Positions 16,016 through 24,518 of a stretch of DNA of 33,344 bases are shown piece after piece. The position numbers and the translations under genes were made by a program. The stretch is from the NCBI GenBank assembly GCA_938009905.1, contig CALLGK010000143.1, forward strand, positions 1-33,344. Direction: 5' to 3'. The DNA comes from an uncultured Acidimicrobiales bacterium. GTDB taxonomy: Bacteria; Actinomycetota; Acidimicrobiia; Acidimicrobiales; SZUA-35. Under the pieces are notes generated by a model that worked only from the letters and a program-made list of their open reading frames with translations, searched no databases and was not told the origin of the DNA. Within the stretch, counting starts at the first letter, position 1; the number at the start of each line of letters is the position of its first letter.

Positions 16016-17227
16016 TTAGGACGGCGTGGGTTCGTCGTCTGCTGCCCGGTCACGGTGCGCGTGTCCGAGCACTTCGATGTCGACCATCAACGTGTTGTGA
16101 TCTGATCCGCCACCGTCGCCAACGTCGTAGCGACGGAAGGCAATGTCATTCGACACGAGAGCATGGTCGATCGGCAGTCCGACGGGCACGTTGCCGAAGC
16201 TCCAGGTGGTGCGCCAGCCCACAGTTCGATGCGGGTCGTGCCACTCGAGATCGCCCAACAGGTTGCGATAGAGCGGTGACGTCGGCGTGATGTTGAGATC
16301 GCCGATCACCACGGCGGGGCCGCGGTGGAGCCGAACGAGTTCGACCGTTGTGTCGAGTTGCAGCTCTCGAAGCGCCACCTTGTCGTGGTCTGACCGAGAG
16401 GCCGGCAAGTGGAGACCCACCACGAGCACCTCTTCACTGTCCACCTGCATGGTTGCGGCAATCATCGGACGGAAGTCGGGTGACGCTTCGGTTGGCACGG
16501 CTGCTTGATCGAGTGGTCGGGTGCTCAAGATGGCCATCCCGCCCCCGACGTGCGTCTCCTGGTCATCCCAGGGTTGGGCCAACACATACGGATAGTCGGT
16601 GTCGAGCCGGGCCGTGATCTCGACGAGGTGTTGGCTCGTAGTCTCAGACAACACCACGACATCGGCGTCTTCGTCGTTGATGCGACCGGCGATGGCGTCG
16701 TAGTCGGTGTTTGACTGCAGGACGTTGTACTGCATCATCGAAACGACGGCCGCGTCGTCTGCCGTAATCTCTGAATCGACACCGTCAGCGAAGGCGAACC
16801 CGGCGAGCTCGACCATGCTGATGCACACCAGCACCACGCCCAGCGCGACCAGACGGGTCTGGACGAAGATCAGCACGCACAGACAAGCGAGGCCGGCGAT
16901 CAGCAGCTGGACCCGCAAGTTCGACAGCATTTCGAACATGGGATGGGCGAACGCAATGCGGGTGAGCACTTCGATGCCAGCAAGGCCGAGCACGCCAAGA
17001 CGAGCCCCCACGCCAACGCCGAAGACCAAGGAGGAAGTGATCCGGCAACGGAGGTGCGCCGAACGGCGCACCGACCAATGTGATGGTTTTGTTTTGCTTC
17101 GCCGACGAAGGAGGCGAACCAACACCCCTTGAAACCGATCAGAGCGGCCCTTGAGCGTGAGTACGCGGCCGATCCTCGCCAGGACAGTGGGGATGTTGGC
17201 GAGGATGCGGCCCATGTCTCCGAACAT
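16016..17227 (-). CDS. Membrane-anchored endonuclease/exonuclease/phosphatase (EEP) family protein
   Basis: The C-terminal ~250 residues form an EEP domain: QYNVLQSN (metal-contacting Asn), ADVVVLSETT (metal Glu), GLHLPAS, VVIGDLNITP (catalytic Asp/Asn), PIDHALVS and the closing GSDHNTLMVDI. Three hydrophobic segments at about residues 67-90, 103-121 and 124-143 precede it and place the domain outside the membrane. This arrangement is common in actinobacteria; members cleave phosphodiesters in lipids or nucleic acids, and the substrate is unknown. The first ~65 residues are very basic and their coding region contains a perfect 20-base hairpin (17053-17072), so the true start may be further in, at one of the GTG/TTG codons near 17020-17040. 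Confidence 0.75.
   Translation of the reverse strand: MFGDMGRILANIPTVLARIGRVLTLKGRSDRFQGVLVRLLRRRSKTKPSHWSVRRSAHLRCRITSSLVFGVGVGARLGVLGLAGIEVLTRIAFAHPMFEMLSNLRVQLLIAGLACLCVLIFVQTRLVALGVVLVCISMVELAGFAFADGVDSEITADDAAVVSMMQYNVLQSNTDYDAIAGRINDEDADVVVLSETTSQHLVEITARLDTDYPYVLAQPWDDQETHVGGGMAILSTRPLDQAAVPTEASPDFRPMIAATMQVDSEEVLVVGLHLPASRSDHDKVALRELQLDTTVELVRLHRGPAVVIGDLNITPTSPLYRNLLGDLEWHDPHRTVGWRTTWSFGNVPVGLPIDHALVSNDIAFRRYDVGDGGGSDHNTLMVDIEVLGHAHRDRAADDEPTPS
17053..17072 (-). terminator. Perfect 9-bp hairpin between the methyltransferase and EEP genes
   Basis: GGTGCGCCG and CGGCGCACC are separated by only AA. The hairpin lies downstream of the methyltransferase gene on the minus strand, within the doubtful N-terminal extension of the EEP frame. 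On the plus strand TTTTGTTTT begins 14 bases after it; on the minus strand, where transcription runs, no T-run follows. It may be an intrinsic terminator or simply a coding-region palindrome. Confidence 0.35.
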
Positions 17228-17296
17228 ACGGCCGGAGGTGTGTGGGAGTTGTGCAGACGCCTCGCAGGTTTGATGACCCCGCCGACGAACCGGGAA

Positions 17297-18457
17297 CTAG
17301 TGGCGCCGCACCACGAACGTTTCGTCGTTGAACCACAACCCACCGTGACGCTGGAGGGTGTTCTGCGTAGCTTCGATGTAGCGCCCGTCGACCGTCGCTT
17401 GTTCAACACGATCGTCTTCGATTTGGGCCACGTAGATGGCCGCGTTCCAAGCCGCAAACAGCGTGGAGGTGCCGATGTTGTTGCCGATCTCGCTCGGCAA
17501 CGTGTGCATCGAATACCGCAACCGCGACTCACTCAGCGGCAGCGCCATGAGGTCGAAGTTGCGAACGTTGTCACCTAGTTCGTGGTGGAGGGCTCGAAGC
17601 AACTCGTGGCGGTCAACGGGGAACGGTTCTTCGTCTGGCCAGATCTCGCGCACCAGGTCGATGCCTGGGTCGTCACCCATCGATTGAATGCCGAGCAACA
17701 CGCCGTGGCTTCGCAGGCTGTTGCTGAGCGGGCACAGAATCTTCGACACCTTGAAGTCGGCGGAGACGCGAGAGCGCCAGGGCTGTGAGGCCAAGATCAG
17801 GTCGTAGTCGGCACGTGGCTCATCACGGCGAGGAATCACATTGTCGAGGGCGAACTTCTGGTCCTTGCGATACACCACGAGCACCGCTGGCGTCTCGTAG
17901 AGCAACGCTCCCGTCTTCTCGCTCACCTTGACCCGCCAGTTGTCAGTGAGGAAATCGTCGAGCGAGCGCAGTTGGTCGCCGAAGCCATACGAACCATCGC
18001 CCTCGAGCTCGACGTATTCGAACACCATCCGGGCTTGCTTCTCGGCCGAGTTCGGCGTGAGCGTCGGTGACTCTTTGAAGTTGAGATTGGTGAGCACCGC
18101 AACGGTTTGCGGGTGTTCTACGAAACGATCAGGCAGCTTGTCGAGCGTGAGCCGCACGTCTTCCAGGCTGATTTCCTTGCCCGTCACCAACAGCGGGATT
18201 GTGGGGAACCGCTGATGCATTGCCCGCATCAAGTGAGACAGCACCGTGCCGTCGCCAACACCAGCATCAAACAGGCGAAGCGCCGGCGGCTCGGGGTGCA
18301 AGGCGCCAAGCTCGCGAGCGGCCCGCTCAGCCACTCGCCACTTCTCATCACAGGTCGTGACGAACGTCAGATACTTCTGCCGGCTGTCGTAGAAGCGAAG
18401 GGGTCGCTCATCGGCAGTACTGCCTTGTTGCGTGCTGGCTGGTTCTGTCTCGGCCAC
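17297..18457 (-). CDS. SAM-dependent methyltransferase-like protein
   Basis: The 386-residue protein has a class I methyltransferase motif I, LRLFDAGVGDGTVLSHLM (glycine-rich loop at about 64-71), followed by the strand LLVTGKEIS at the position expected for the acidic ribose-binding residue. The rest is longer than a minimal methyltransferase and includes DYDLILASQPWRSR, an Asp-x-x-x-x-Ser-x-Pro-Trp segment at the motif IV position. I do not recognise the specific subfamily or substrate. The GTG start lies 9 bases after the stop of the upstream CoA-transferase gene, so the two are probably one transcript. Base composition is like its neighbours. Confidence 0.65.
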   Translation of the reverse strand: MAETEPASTQQGSTADERPLRFYDSRQKYLTFVTTCDEKWRVAERAARELGALHPEPPALRLFDAGVGDGTVLSHLMRAMHQRFPTIPLLVTGKEISLEDVRLTLDKLPDRFVEHPQTVAVLTNLNFKESPTLTPNSAEKQARMVFEYVELEGDGSYGFGDQLRSLDDFLTDNWRVKVSEKTGALLYETPAVLVVYRKDQKFALDNVIPRRDEPRADYDLILASQPWRSRVSADFKVSKILCPLSNSLRSHGVLLGIQSMGDDPGIDLVREIWPDEEPFPVDRHELLRALHHELGDNVRNFDLMALPLSESRLRYSMHTLPSEIGNNIGTSTLFAAWNAAIYVAQIEDDRVEQATVDGRYIEATQNTLQRHGGLWFNDETFVVRRH

Positions 18458-18466
18458 GTCGAAACT

Positions 18467-19669
18467 CTACGATCCGTCGTCAGACAGCCGCTCGATGTCC
18501 TCGGACGACCACCCAACCTCGCTCAACACCTCGTTGGTGTGCTGACCGACCCGAGGCGCGTGTTGCGCCACCTCACCCCAGGGCCGAGAGGCAAACCGCA
18601 CCGGGTCGCGCACCACGCGATACGGGCCTTCGAGTGGATGTTCGTCAACCTCGACAAGACCAACGGCTGCGAAGTGCGGGTCGTCTTCGAGATGTTCGAG
18701 TTCAACCACCGGCACGCACGGAATCGAGTGGGTCTCGCACACCTCCATCCACTCTGCCGTGGTCTTCGTTGCTGCGAACTGATCGACCAGCCCATAGAGC
18801 TCATCGACGTGATCGATGCGGCCGTTCACCGTGGTGAAGCGGGGGTCGCTTGCCAAGTCGGGCTCTCCCACAACCGTGAAGAAATCGATGTAGTTCGCAT
18901 CGGTGTATGGCATAAGGCAGATCCAACCATCGGCTGATTGTCGAGGCCGACGGTTCTTGGTGCGAAGCCGCTGGTAGCTGAACGGCTCTTCCTTTGGCTC
19001 AAACGTGTGGCCGTTCAAGTGCTCGACAAGATTGAACGCGGCAAGCGATTCGGCCATCGGTACCTCGATGTGGTCTCCCTCACCGGTGGTGGCCTTGCGA
19101 TACAGCGCGGCGTTGATGGCGTAGACGATGTGCAGCGCCGTGATCTTGTCAGCGACGATCGATGGCATGAACGCCGGGTCGTCGCCCTGCCAACTGAACA
19201 TCGAGGCCAACCCGGACGCCGCTTGGATGACGTCGTCGTAGGCGGCACGCCCGCCATATGGACCGTCTGTGCCGAAGCCGACGGCCGAGCAATAGATCAG
19301 GTCGGGCTTTACCGCCCGCAAGTCATCGGGGGCAAAGCCAAGCCGAGCCAGGGCAGCAGGGCGCATGTTGGAGACGAACACATCGCCCGTTCTCACGAGA
19401 TCGAGAAGCGCCTTCTTACCGAGCTCAGACTTCAGATCCAGCTGCACACTGCGCTTCTGTCGATTCAGGTTCAGCGTGAAGCCGCTCATGCCGGGCGAAC
19501 GCTTTGGCTCGAACTCTCTCATGAAGTCGGGGGCGGGACCCTCGACCTTGATGACGTCCGCCCCGAGGTCACCCAGAATGCGCGCCGCGAGGGGTCCCAT
19601 TACGACATTGGTCAGGTCGATAATTCGTACGCCCGCGAGGGGGCCGTCTGCGTGAGCCACGCCGGTCAT
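18467..19669 (-). CDS. CaiB/BaiF family CoA-transferase
   Basis: The 400-residue protein is a full-length class III CoA-transferase. It opens with LAGVRIIDLTNVVMGPLAARILGDLGADVIKVE split across the conserved first strand and helix. It has RSVQLDLKSELGK and the central YDDVIQAASG. The predicted catalytic Asp lies in SIVADKITALH, at the position of Asp169 of formyl-CoA transferase. TTGEGDHIEVPMAE follows. Such enzymes move CoA between carboxylic acids, or in the racemase branch epimerise alpha-methylacyl-CoA. It is the first gene of a two-gene unit with the methyltransferase and is divergent from the DUF4214-SGNH gene across 78 bases. It is a different paralogue from the one at 24519. Confidence 0.88.
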   Translation of the reverse strand: MTGVAHADGPLAGVRIIDLTNVVMGPLAARILGDLGADVIKVEGPAPDFMREFEPKRSPGMSGFTLNLNRQKRSVQLDLKSELGKKALLDLVRTGDVFVSNMRPAALARLGFAPDDLRAVKPDLIYCSAVGFGTDGPYGGRAAYDDVIQAASGLASMFSWQGDDPAFMPSIVADKITALHIVYAINAALYRKATTGEGDHIEVPMAESLAAFNLVEHLNGHTFEPKEEPFSYQRLRTKNRRPRQSADGWICLMPYTDANYIDFFTVVGEPDLASDPRFTTVNGRIDHVDELYGLVDQFAATKTTAEWMEVCETHSIPCVPVVELEHLEDDPHFAAVGLVEVDEHPLEGPYRVVRDPVRFASRPWGEVAQHAPRVGQHTNEVLSEVGWSSEDIERLSDDGS

Positions 19670-19747
19670 GGTGTCACCATTGCAAGAACGTTTCGATTCG
19701 GCGATGTGACTGACGCCCGCAAGCTTCGATGTGGCACGCTTGGCCCG

Positions 19748-20818
19748 ATGAAATTCGCAGGAGGGGTTTCGCTACCAAAGCGCATCGTGGTGTGCCTGCT
19801 TGTCGCGGTCCTCGCGCAGCTCGTTGCGATACCAGCACCTGCGGATGCGGTGGCAGAACCAGAAACGTGTCCCGAACTGACCGATTCGGTCGAACGCCTC
19901 TACGAGGCGTACTTCCTCCGGGCTCCTGATGCCGCCGGGTACGACTACTGGCTCACCCAATACGCATCCGGCCAACGCGATCTTCCCGGCATCTCATCGT
20001 TCTTCGCCGAATCGGCCGAGTTCGATGCTCTCTACGGCGCCCTCACCGATCGCGAGTTCGTCGAACTCATCTACACGAACGTGTTGCGCAGAGGGGCGGA
20101 CGAAGAGGGCCTCACCTATTGGACCGGCCGCCTTGCCACCGAGAGCCGCGGCACGATCATGCTGCTCTTCGCCGAGTCACCGGAGTTCGTGGCCCTCACG
20201 ATGACCGCTCCCCCGCAAGCCGGCTACTACAGCTGGCCGGCCCCCGGTTTCACCTTCGAGTGCCCGCCGCTTCCCGAGCTCTTTGTGATCACCGACTCGG
20301 TGATGCTCGGCATGGGCCCGCAGTATCGAGACACGATCAAGCAAGTTCCGCAGCGTCTCCAGGACAACTACCGCCTCACCTTCGACGGCAAAGATCAGAA
20401 GTGGGCTGAGGTTGGTGGCTCCGGCTGCCGTCCCATCTCGGCTGGTGCTCAGGTGATGAGCACCTATCCCGATCGCCTCGACGGGATCGTGATCATCGGC
20501 CTTGGCTACAACCAGTTCAACGACGAGGAGCACAAGCCCTCGATCGACAACATGGTGGCCATGGCTCCTGATGCCGAGCTGATCGTGTTGGTCACGCTGC
20601 GAGAAGACGGCGTGTTCTCTCGGCGCTACCCGAGGGCCAACGACTACATGCGCAGCCTCGCCGCCAACGACGAACGCATCATCATCGCCGACTGGGCTGC
20701 TGCTGCCGGAGGTCGAGACGACCTCACCTATGACGGGCTGCACCTCACCCCGCTTGGCGCGCAGACCTTCGCTGACCTCCTCGTCGGCTCCATCTCAGCC
20801 GCACGCCCCGATCTATAG
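19748..20818 (+). CDS. Secreted DUF4214 + SGNH-hydrolase-like protein
   Basis: A 356-residue product with a basic N-terminus and hydrophobic signal segment (residues about 11-33, ending near PADAVA). A DUF4214 region (about 45-150) follows, with two units of the type AYFLRAPDAAGYDYWLTQY and TNVLRRGADEEGLTYWTGRL. From about 178 there is an SGNH-like domain: TDSV with Ser184 as candidate nucleophile, GLGYNQF as the Gly/Asn block, and DGLHLTPLG with Asp329 and His332. DUF4214 is linked to surface and S-layer-like proteins, and SGNH domains act as esterases or O-acetyltransferases on glycans. The ATG at 19748 is chosen because it starts the signal peptide; the open frame upstream is antisense to the CoA-transferase gene. 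Confidence 0.8.
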   Translation: MKFAGGVSLPKRIVVCLLVAVLAQLVAIPAPADAVAEPETCPELTDSVERLYEAYFLRAPDAAGYDYWLTQYASGQRDLPGISSFFAESAEFDALYGALTDREFVELIYTNVLRRGADEEGLTYWTGRLATESRGTIMLLFAESPEFVALTMTAPPQAGYYSWPAPGFTFECPPLPELFVITDSVMLGMGPQYRDTIKQVPQRLQDNYRLTFDGKDQKWAEVGGSGCRPISAGAQVMSTYPDRLDGIVIIGLGYNQFNDEEHKPSIDNMVAMAPDAELIVLVTLREDGVFSRRYPRANDYMRSLAANDERIIIADWAAAAGGRDDLTYDGLHLTPLGAQTFADLLVGSISAARPDL

Positions 20819-20836
20819 ACCGAGGCAACAAGGGCT

Positions 20837-20854
20837 CGTCGCTAGGGAGCGACG
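20837..20854. terminator. Bidirectional hairpin between convergent genes
   Basis: CGTCGCT (20837-20843) pairs perfectly with AGCGACG (20848-20854) around the loop AGGG. It sits 18 bases after the DUF4214-SGNH stop and overlaps the stop codon of the opposing monooxygenase gene. There is no T-run, as is usual for high-GC actinobacterial terminators. Confidence 0.55.
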
Positions 20855-22635
20855 GTGAACACAAAGTGATCGTTCATCGATTCCTCGACGGTGTGGATGT
20901 GGTCGATGTACGCAGGGAAGCCGCCGTTGTAGTTGCCGTCTTGGCGACGGTTCTCTTGCCCTTCGAAGTTGTAGTAACCGGGCGTGCACTCGGCGTTTCG
21001 ATTGGTCTTGCCTCGGTGCGAGATCACCTCGTTGACCCAGCTCTCTTCACTGTCACGAGTGACGTCGATGGTCTCGAACCCGCCGCTCCGGACCGCCGCG
21101 ATCGAGTTGGCAATGTGATCGCCCTGCACCTGCAAGAGATCGGTGAGGTTGAACTGGAACGATGCCTGGTAGCCACCCATGATGAACATGTTCGGGAAGC
21201 CTTGGGTGTGGATGCCGAGCAGGGTGCGAATGCCTGAGGAGTACTTGTCGTCGAGGTCGAGTCCGCCCTCACCGATGATCTTGTTGTAGATACCGGTCTG
21301 CTGCACCTCAAAGCCCGTGGCGTAGATCAGCAGATCAACCTCATACGTCTCACCTTCAAACATCGGGCCCTTCGGTCCGATCTCGGTGATGCCCTTGCCC
21401 TTGGTGTCGACCAGGTGCACGTTTGGTCGGTTGAACGTGGGCAGGTAGTCGTTGTGAAAGCACGGCCGCTTGCACATGAGCATGTACCAGGGCTTGAGCG
21501 ACTCAGCGGTGTCTGGATCGTCAACGATCTCGTCGATCCGACGATGAATCCGCATCATGGCGTCGATGTTGGCGTTCTCTTGCCGGCGAATCTTCTCTTC
21601 GCGTGTGATGCCCTTCAGGTTGGCTCGACGCTCAACCTGAGCCCGCTGCTTCTCGATGATCTTGGCCCGACGCTTGGCCTGCCACCCCGGCTCGAGCCGG
21701 TTGGCCCACTCTTCGTCGGTCTCCCAGTCGTCGCGGATGTCGATTGAGGACGGCGTGCGTTGGAAGACATACAACTCCTTGGCCACCGCGCCGACGTTTG
21801 GCACGATCTGCACTGCGCTCGCCCCAGTGCCGATGATGCCAACACGGAGGTCGGCCAACTTTTCGAGCTCGGAGCCCGTGATGTCGTAGTCCCACCGGCT
21901 GGTGTGGAACGAAATGCCTTCGTAGGTCTCCATGCCGGAGATGCGAGCCAGCTTTGGCTTCGACAGCGTGCCGTTGGCACACACCACGAACTTGGCGCGC
22001 ATCGTGTCGCCTCGATCGGTGCTGAGGATCCAGCGGTTCGTCTCGTCGTCCCAGCGAGTTTCCGTGACAGTCGTGCCAAAGACGGCGAGGTCGTAGAGGT
22101 TGTAACGCTCGGCGATGCGTTGGCAGTGAGCGAGGATCTCGGGCCCGCCCGCGTAGTGGCGGGTTGGGACGTATTCCATCTCGTCAAGCAGCGGCAGATA
22201 GTCGTAGGCCACCACATCGCAGGCCACGCCCGGGTAGCGGTTCCAATACCAGGTACCGCCAACGTCGGCGCCACGCTCAACGATGCGAATATCTTCGACA
22301 CCCCGCTCCCGCAGACGAGCGGAGGTGAGCAGTGCTGAGAAGCCACCACCGATGAACAGCACTTCAACTTCGTCATCGATCGGATCACGCTCTGGCAGCT
22401 CTGTCGCGTACGGATCGCGTTCGTAGTCTGCGAACTCACCTTCGGCCGCCATGTACATATCGCTGCCGGGCGGCCGGTAGTCGAGTCGGACGTCTCGCTC
22501 GGCCGCGTACTTGGCCTTGATCTCGTCGTAGTACTCCTGCGGCTTCCGTTCCTTGCGGTCGGTCACGTCGAAGTTGGTGGGATTTACCGGTTTGTCGTCT
22601 GGTCGATCGTCAGCCATCGAAGAGTGTCCTGCCAT
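20842..22635 (-). CDS. Flavin-containing / Baeyer-Villiger-type monooxygenase with N-terminal extension
   Basis: The 597-residue protein has two Rossmann fingerprints: FIGGGFSA (about 94-101) for FAD and IGTGASA for NADPH. The [11 protein letters not shown] segment and the [12 protein letters not shown] variant of the FxGxxxHxxxW signature are diagnostic of Baeyer-Villiger monooxygenases, and LLIYATGFE follows later. These enzymes insert oxygen next to a ketone to give an ester or lactone. About 85 residues precede the FAD motif, the longer N-terminal extension seen in the steroid and phenylacetone monooxygenase branch. A second ATG at 22617 is an equally plausible start. The AraC gene lies 68 bases upstream in the same direction and may be its regulator. 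Confidence 0.88.
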   Translation of the reverse strand: MAGHSSMADDRPDDKPVNPTNFDVTDRKERKPQEYYDEIKAKYAAERDVRLDYRPPGSDMYMAAEGEFADYERDPYATELPERDPIDDEVEVLFIGGGFSALLTSARLRERGVEDIRIVERGADVGGTWYWNRYPGVACDVVAYDYLPLLDEMEYVPTRHYAGGPEILAHCQRIAERYNLYDLAVFGTTVTETRWDDETNRWILSTDRGDTMRAKFVVCANGTLSKPKLARISGMETYEGISFHTSRWDYDITGSELEKLADLRVGIIGTGASAVQIVPNVGAVAKELYVFQRTPSSIDIRDDWETDEEWANRLEPGWQAKRRAKIIEKQRAQVERRANLKGITREEKIRRQENANIDAMMRIHRRIDEIVDDPDTAESLKPWYMLMCKRPCFHNDYLPTFNRPNVHLVDTKGKGITEIGPKGPMFEGETYEVDLLIYATGFEVQQTGIYNKIIGEGGLDLDDKYSSGIRTLLGIHTQGFPNMFIMGGYQASFQFNLTDLLQVQGDHIANSIAAVRSGGFETIDVTRDSEESWVNEVISHRGKTNRNAECTPGYYNFEGQENRRQDGNYNGGFPAYIDHIHTVEESMNDHFVFTVAP

Positions 22636-22703
22636 CGTTGGGCGGTGCCCGTGGGCCGAACGGTGTGCTGGGCCCTCATCGACGAGAGTACGTGACAGCC
22701 CTT

Positions 22704-23591
22704 TCAGCGACCAAGATCGCCAGACCCAGCCCCGAGCGTCGATTGTTGTCCAGCTCGAAACTGTTCAAGCCACGTGGAAGGCGCTAGCCCGGCCACCCGG
22801 CGAAAGAACCTGGTGAAGTTCGACAGCTCGTCGAAGCCAAGCGCCGCCGCAACGTTCGTCACCGTTGCCCCTGGCAGGCTCAGCAGCCGTTGCGCAGCCA
22901 GACACGTTGATCGATCAATCAGTTGCTTCGGAGACGAGGCGGCTTCCGCCCGACACGTTCGAGCCAGCGACCTCGTCGAACATCCGAGCTCACGAGCGAA
23001 GTGTTCTACGGGCCGGCCTCGATGTTCGTCTGACTCAATGAGTCGTCTGAAGTCGTCGTAGAGCGCGGCTGTCGTTGTCTTGCTGATGTTGGGGTCGACA
23101 TCGAGACCAAGGCACGACACCACCAACTCACGAATGATGCCGAGGGTGCGGACGGAGTAGAGGTCGGATTGACGCTCGTGCATTGCGAGGTCGAGGACAG
23201 GTTGCAGATCATCGAGTTGATCAGCCGTGAGTCGGCGTGTGTTCGGACCGGGCCGCCACTCACGCTGCTGCCCAATCGGGCCGAGCAGAATCAGCAGCGC
23301 CTCATACATCGGCTCGAGCTGCCATCGATGCACCTGGCCCGGCCGAACATGCAAAATCTGTTGCGGGTCGAGCGGCGTTTCGATCAGATCGACCTCATGT
23401 CGGCCACGACCAGCCGTGCAGATGATCACCAGGTCGAACTCGACTCGCTGTAGTGCGGAAAGTTCGTCGATTCCTCGCCGCTCAAGGAGGCTCTGCAACG
23501 TAAAGACCTCAAACGGCATCCCAACCGACCGAGGCCGATAGGGCATCACGAGTGGTTCGCTCGTTGTTCTTGTCTGATTTTGACTAGTCAT
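22704..23591 (-). CDS. AraC family transcriptional regulator
   Basis: A 295-residue protein with an N-terminal cupin-like sensory domain (about 25-130; HEVDLIETPLDPQQILHVRPGQ region) and a C-terminal AraC double helix-turn-helix (about 190-285). The latter is recognisable by ELGCSTRSLARTC, and by VTNVAAALGFDELSNFTRFF followed by RRVAGLAPSTW. AraC proteins of this layout bind a catabolite and activate adjacent genes. The ATG at 23591 is chosen over the longer frame to 23789, which would overlap the divergent SnoaL gene. The gene sits between the monooxygenase (same strand, downstream) and the SnoaL/CoA-transferase/SDR run (opposite strand), the usual position for a local activator. Confidence 0.88.
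   Translation of the reverse strand: MTSQNQTRTTSEPLVMPYRPRSVGMPFEVFTLQSLLERRGIDELSALQRVEFDLVIICTAGRGRHEVDLIETPLDPQQILHVRPGQVHRWQLEPMYEALLILLGPIGQQREWRPGPNTRRLTADQLDDLQPVLDLAMHERQSDLYSVRTLGIIRELVVSCLGLDVDPNISKTTTAALYDDFRRLIESDEHRGRPVEHFARELGCSTRSLARTCRAEAASSPKQLIDRSTCLAAQRLLSLPGATVTNVAAALGFDELSNFTRFFRRVAGLAPSTWLEQFRAGQQSTLGAGSGDLGR
23581..23590. promoter_or_regulatory. 10-bp palindrome at the AraC start codon
   Basis: TGACTAGTCA is a perfect palindrome overlapping the first two codons of the AraC gene at the edge of the divergent intergenic region. It could be an autoregulatory site or chance; no second copy is seen nearby. Confidence 0.25.
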
Positions 23592-23629
23592 CTGTCTGGT
23601 TTCGCCATTGGCCACAAGAGCTACTCGGG

Positions 23630-23679
23630 TGAGACTAGAGAACGAAGAACCGCCCCACACACGTACGAAGTGAGTCTCA
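23630..23679. promoter_or_regulatory. Inverted repeat upstream of the SnoaL-like gene
   Basis: TGAGACT (23630-23636) and AGTCTCA (23673-23679) form a perfect 7-bp inverted repeat with 36 bases between. The right arm ends two bases before the ATG at 23682 and lies beside GAAGTGAG, a possible ribosome-binding site. It lies in the 90-base gap between the AraC gene and the catabolic genes, where the regulator would be expected to act. Confidence 0.35.
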
Positions 23680-23681
23680 AA

Positions 23682-24461
23682 ATGACCAAGAAGCTCGACA
23701 ATGCAAAAGCGCTCTACATAGAGGGCATTCGCGACGGCAACGCCGTTGAGGCCATCAACGAGTACACCGGTGACCGCTACACGCAGCACTCAACAGGCGT
23801 GCGAGATGGCGTTGACGGATTCATCGAGTTCTTTGAGGCCTTCCTCGAGAAGAACCCGGTCCGCGACATCAACGTGGTGCGGGCCATTGAAGACGGAGAC
23901 TTCGTGTTCATGCACGTCTCGCAATCGCTCAACAACGGTGAAGCGAAGTGGATCACCATGGACATGTTCGAGACCGACAGCAACGACCGCATCATCGAAC
24001 ACTGGGACGTGATTGCTGAGTGGGTCGACGAGACCGTCTCTGGCCACTCGCAGATCGACGGGCCCGCTGAGGTAACCGACCTCGACAAGACAGAAGAAAA
24101 CCGCGCCACAGTGCAGCGCTTCATCGACGAGATCCTGATTGGCGGTGGTCAGAACTTCACCGACTTCATCTCGACCGAGACCTACATCCAGCACAACCCT
24201 CTCGTGGGCGATGGGCTGGAGGGATTCGGTGCGTTTGTGGCCGAGCTCGCAGCCGACGGCAAGGCGATGGTCTACAAGTACGTCTACAAAGTGCTTGCCC
24301 AGGGCAACTTTGTCGTGGCCTACAGCCTTGTGCAGATTGGCGACGAGGACTTCGCCGTCTTTGACGTGTTCCGTCTCGAGGACGGACTGATCGTCGAACA
24401 CTGGGACACGATGGAACCGCTGCCTCGGGGCGACGCACTCGTCAACCAGGGCAAGTTCTAG
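23682..24461 (+). CDS. Tandem SnoaL/NTF2-like protein
   Basis: The 259-residue protein consists of two homologous halves of the SnoaL-like (NTF2-fold) type, about residues 1-125 and 135-255. Each begins with a helix, continues with a Tyr-x-Gln-His motif (RYTQHSTGVRDG and TYIQHNPLVGDG) and ends with a matching strand (RIIEHWDVI and LIVEHWDTM). Single-domain relatives act as polyketide cyclases, isomerases or dehydratases, usually as dimers; here both halves sit in one chain. I use the ATG at 23682; the frame is open further up but that part crosses the divergent AraC gene. It is 57 bases before the CoA-transferase gene and likely expressed with it. Confidence 0.82.
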   Translation: MTKKLDNAKALYIEGIRDGNAVEAINEYTGDRYTQHSTGVRDGVDGFIEFFEAFLEKNPVRDINVVRAIEDGDFVFMHVSQSLNNGEAKWITMDMFETDSNDRIIEHWDVIAEWVDETVSGHSQIDGPAEVTDLDKTEENRATVQRFIDEILIGGGQNFTDFISTETYIQHNPLVGDGLEGFGAFVAELAADGKAMVYKYVYKVLAQGNFVVAYSLVQIGDEDFAVFDVFRLEDGLIVEHWDTMEPLPRGDALVNQGKF

Positions 24462-24518
24462 CCCCACCTCGCCTCCCTCAAAGGGGCGCCAATCGGGGCC
24501 GGTCACTAAGGTCCGGCC

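Noticed and set aside
18938-19747. A 270-codon in-frame upstream extension of the DUF4214-SGNH gene
   Set aside because: It is antisense to the CoA-transferase gene, and the signal peptide begins at the ATG at 19748.
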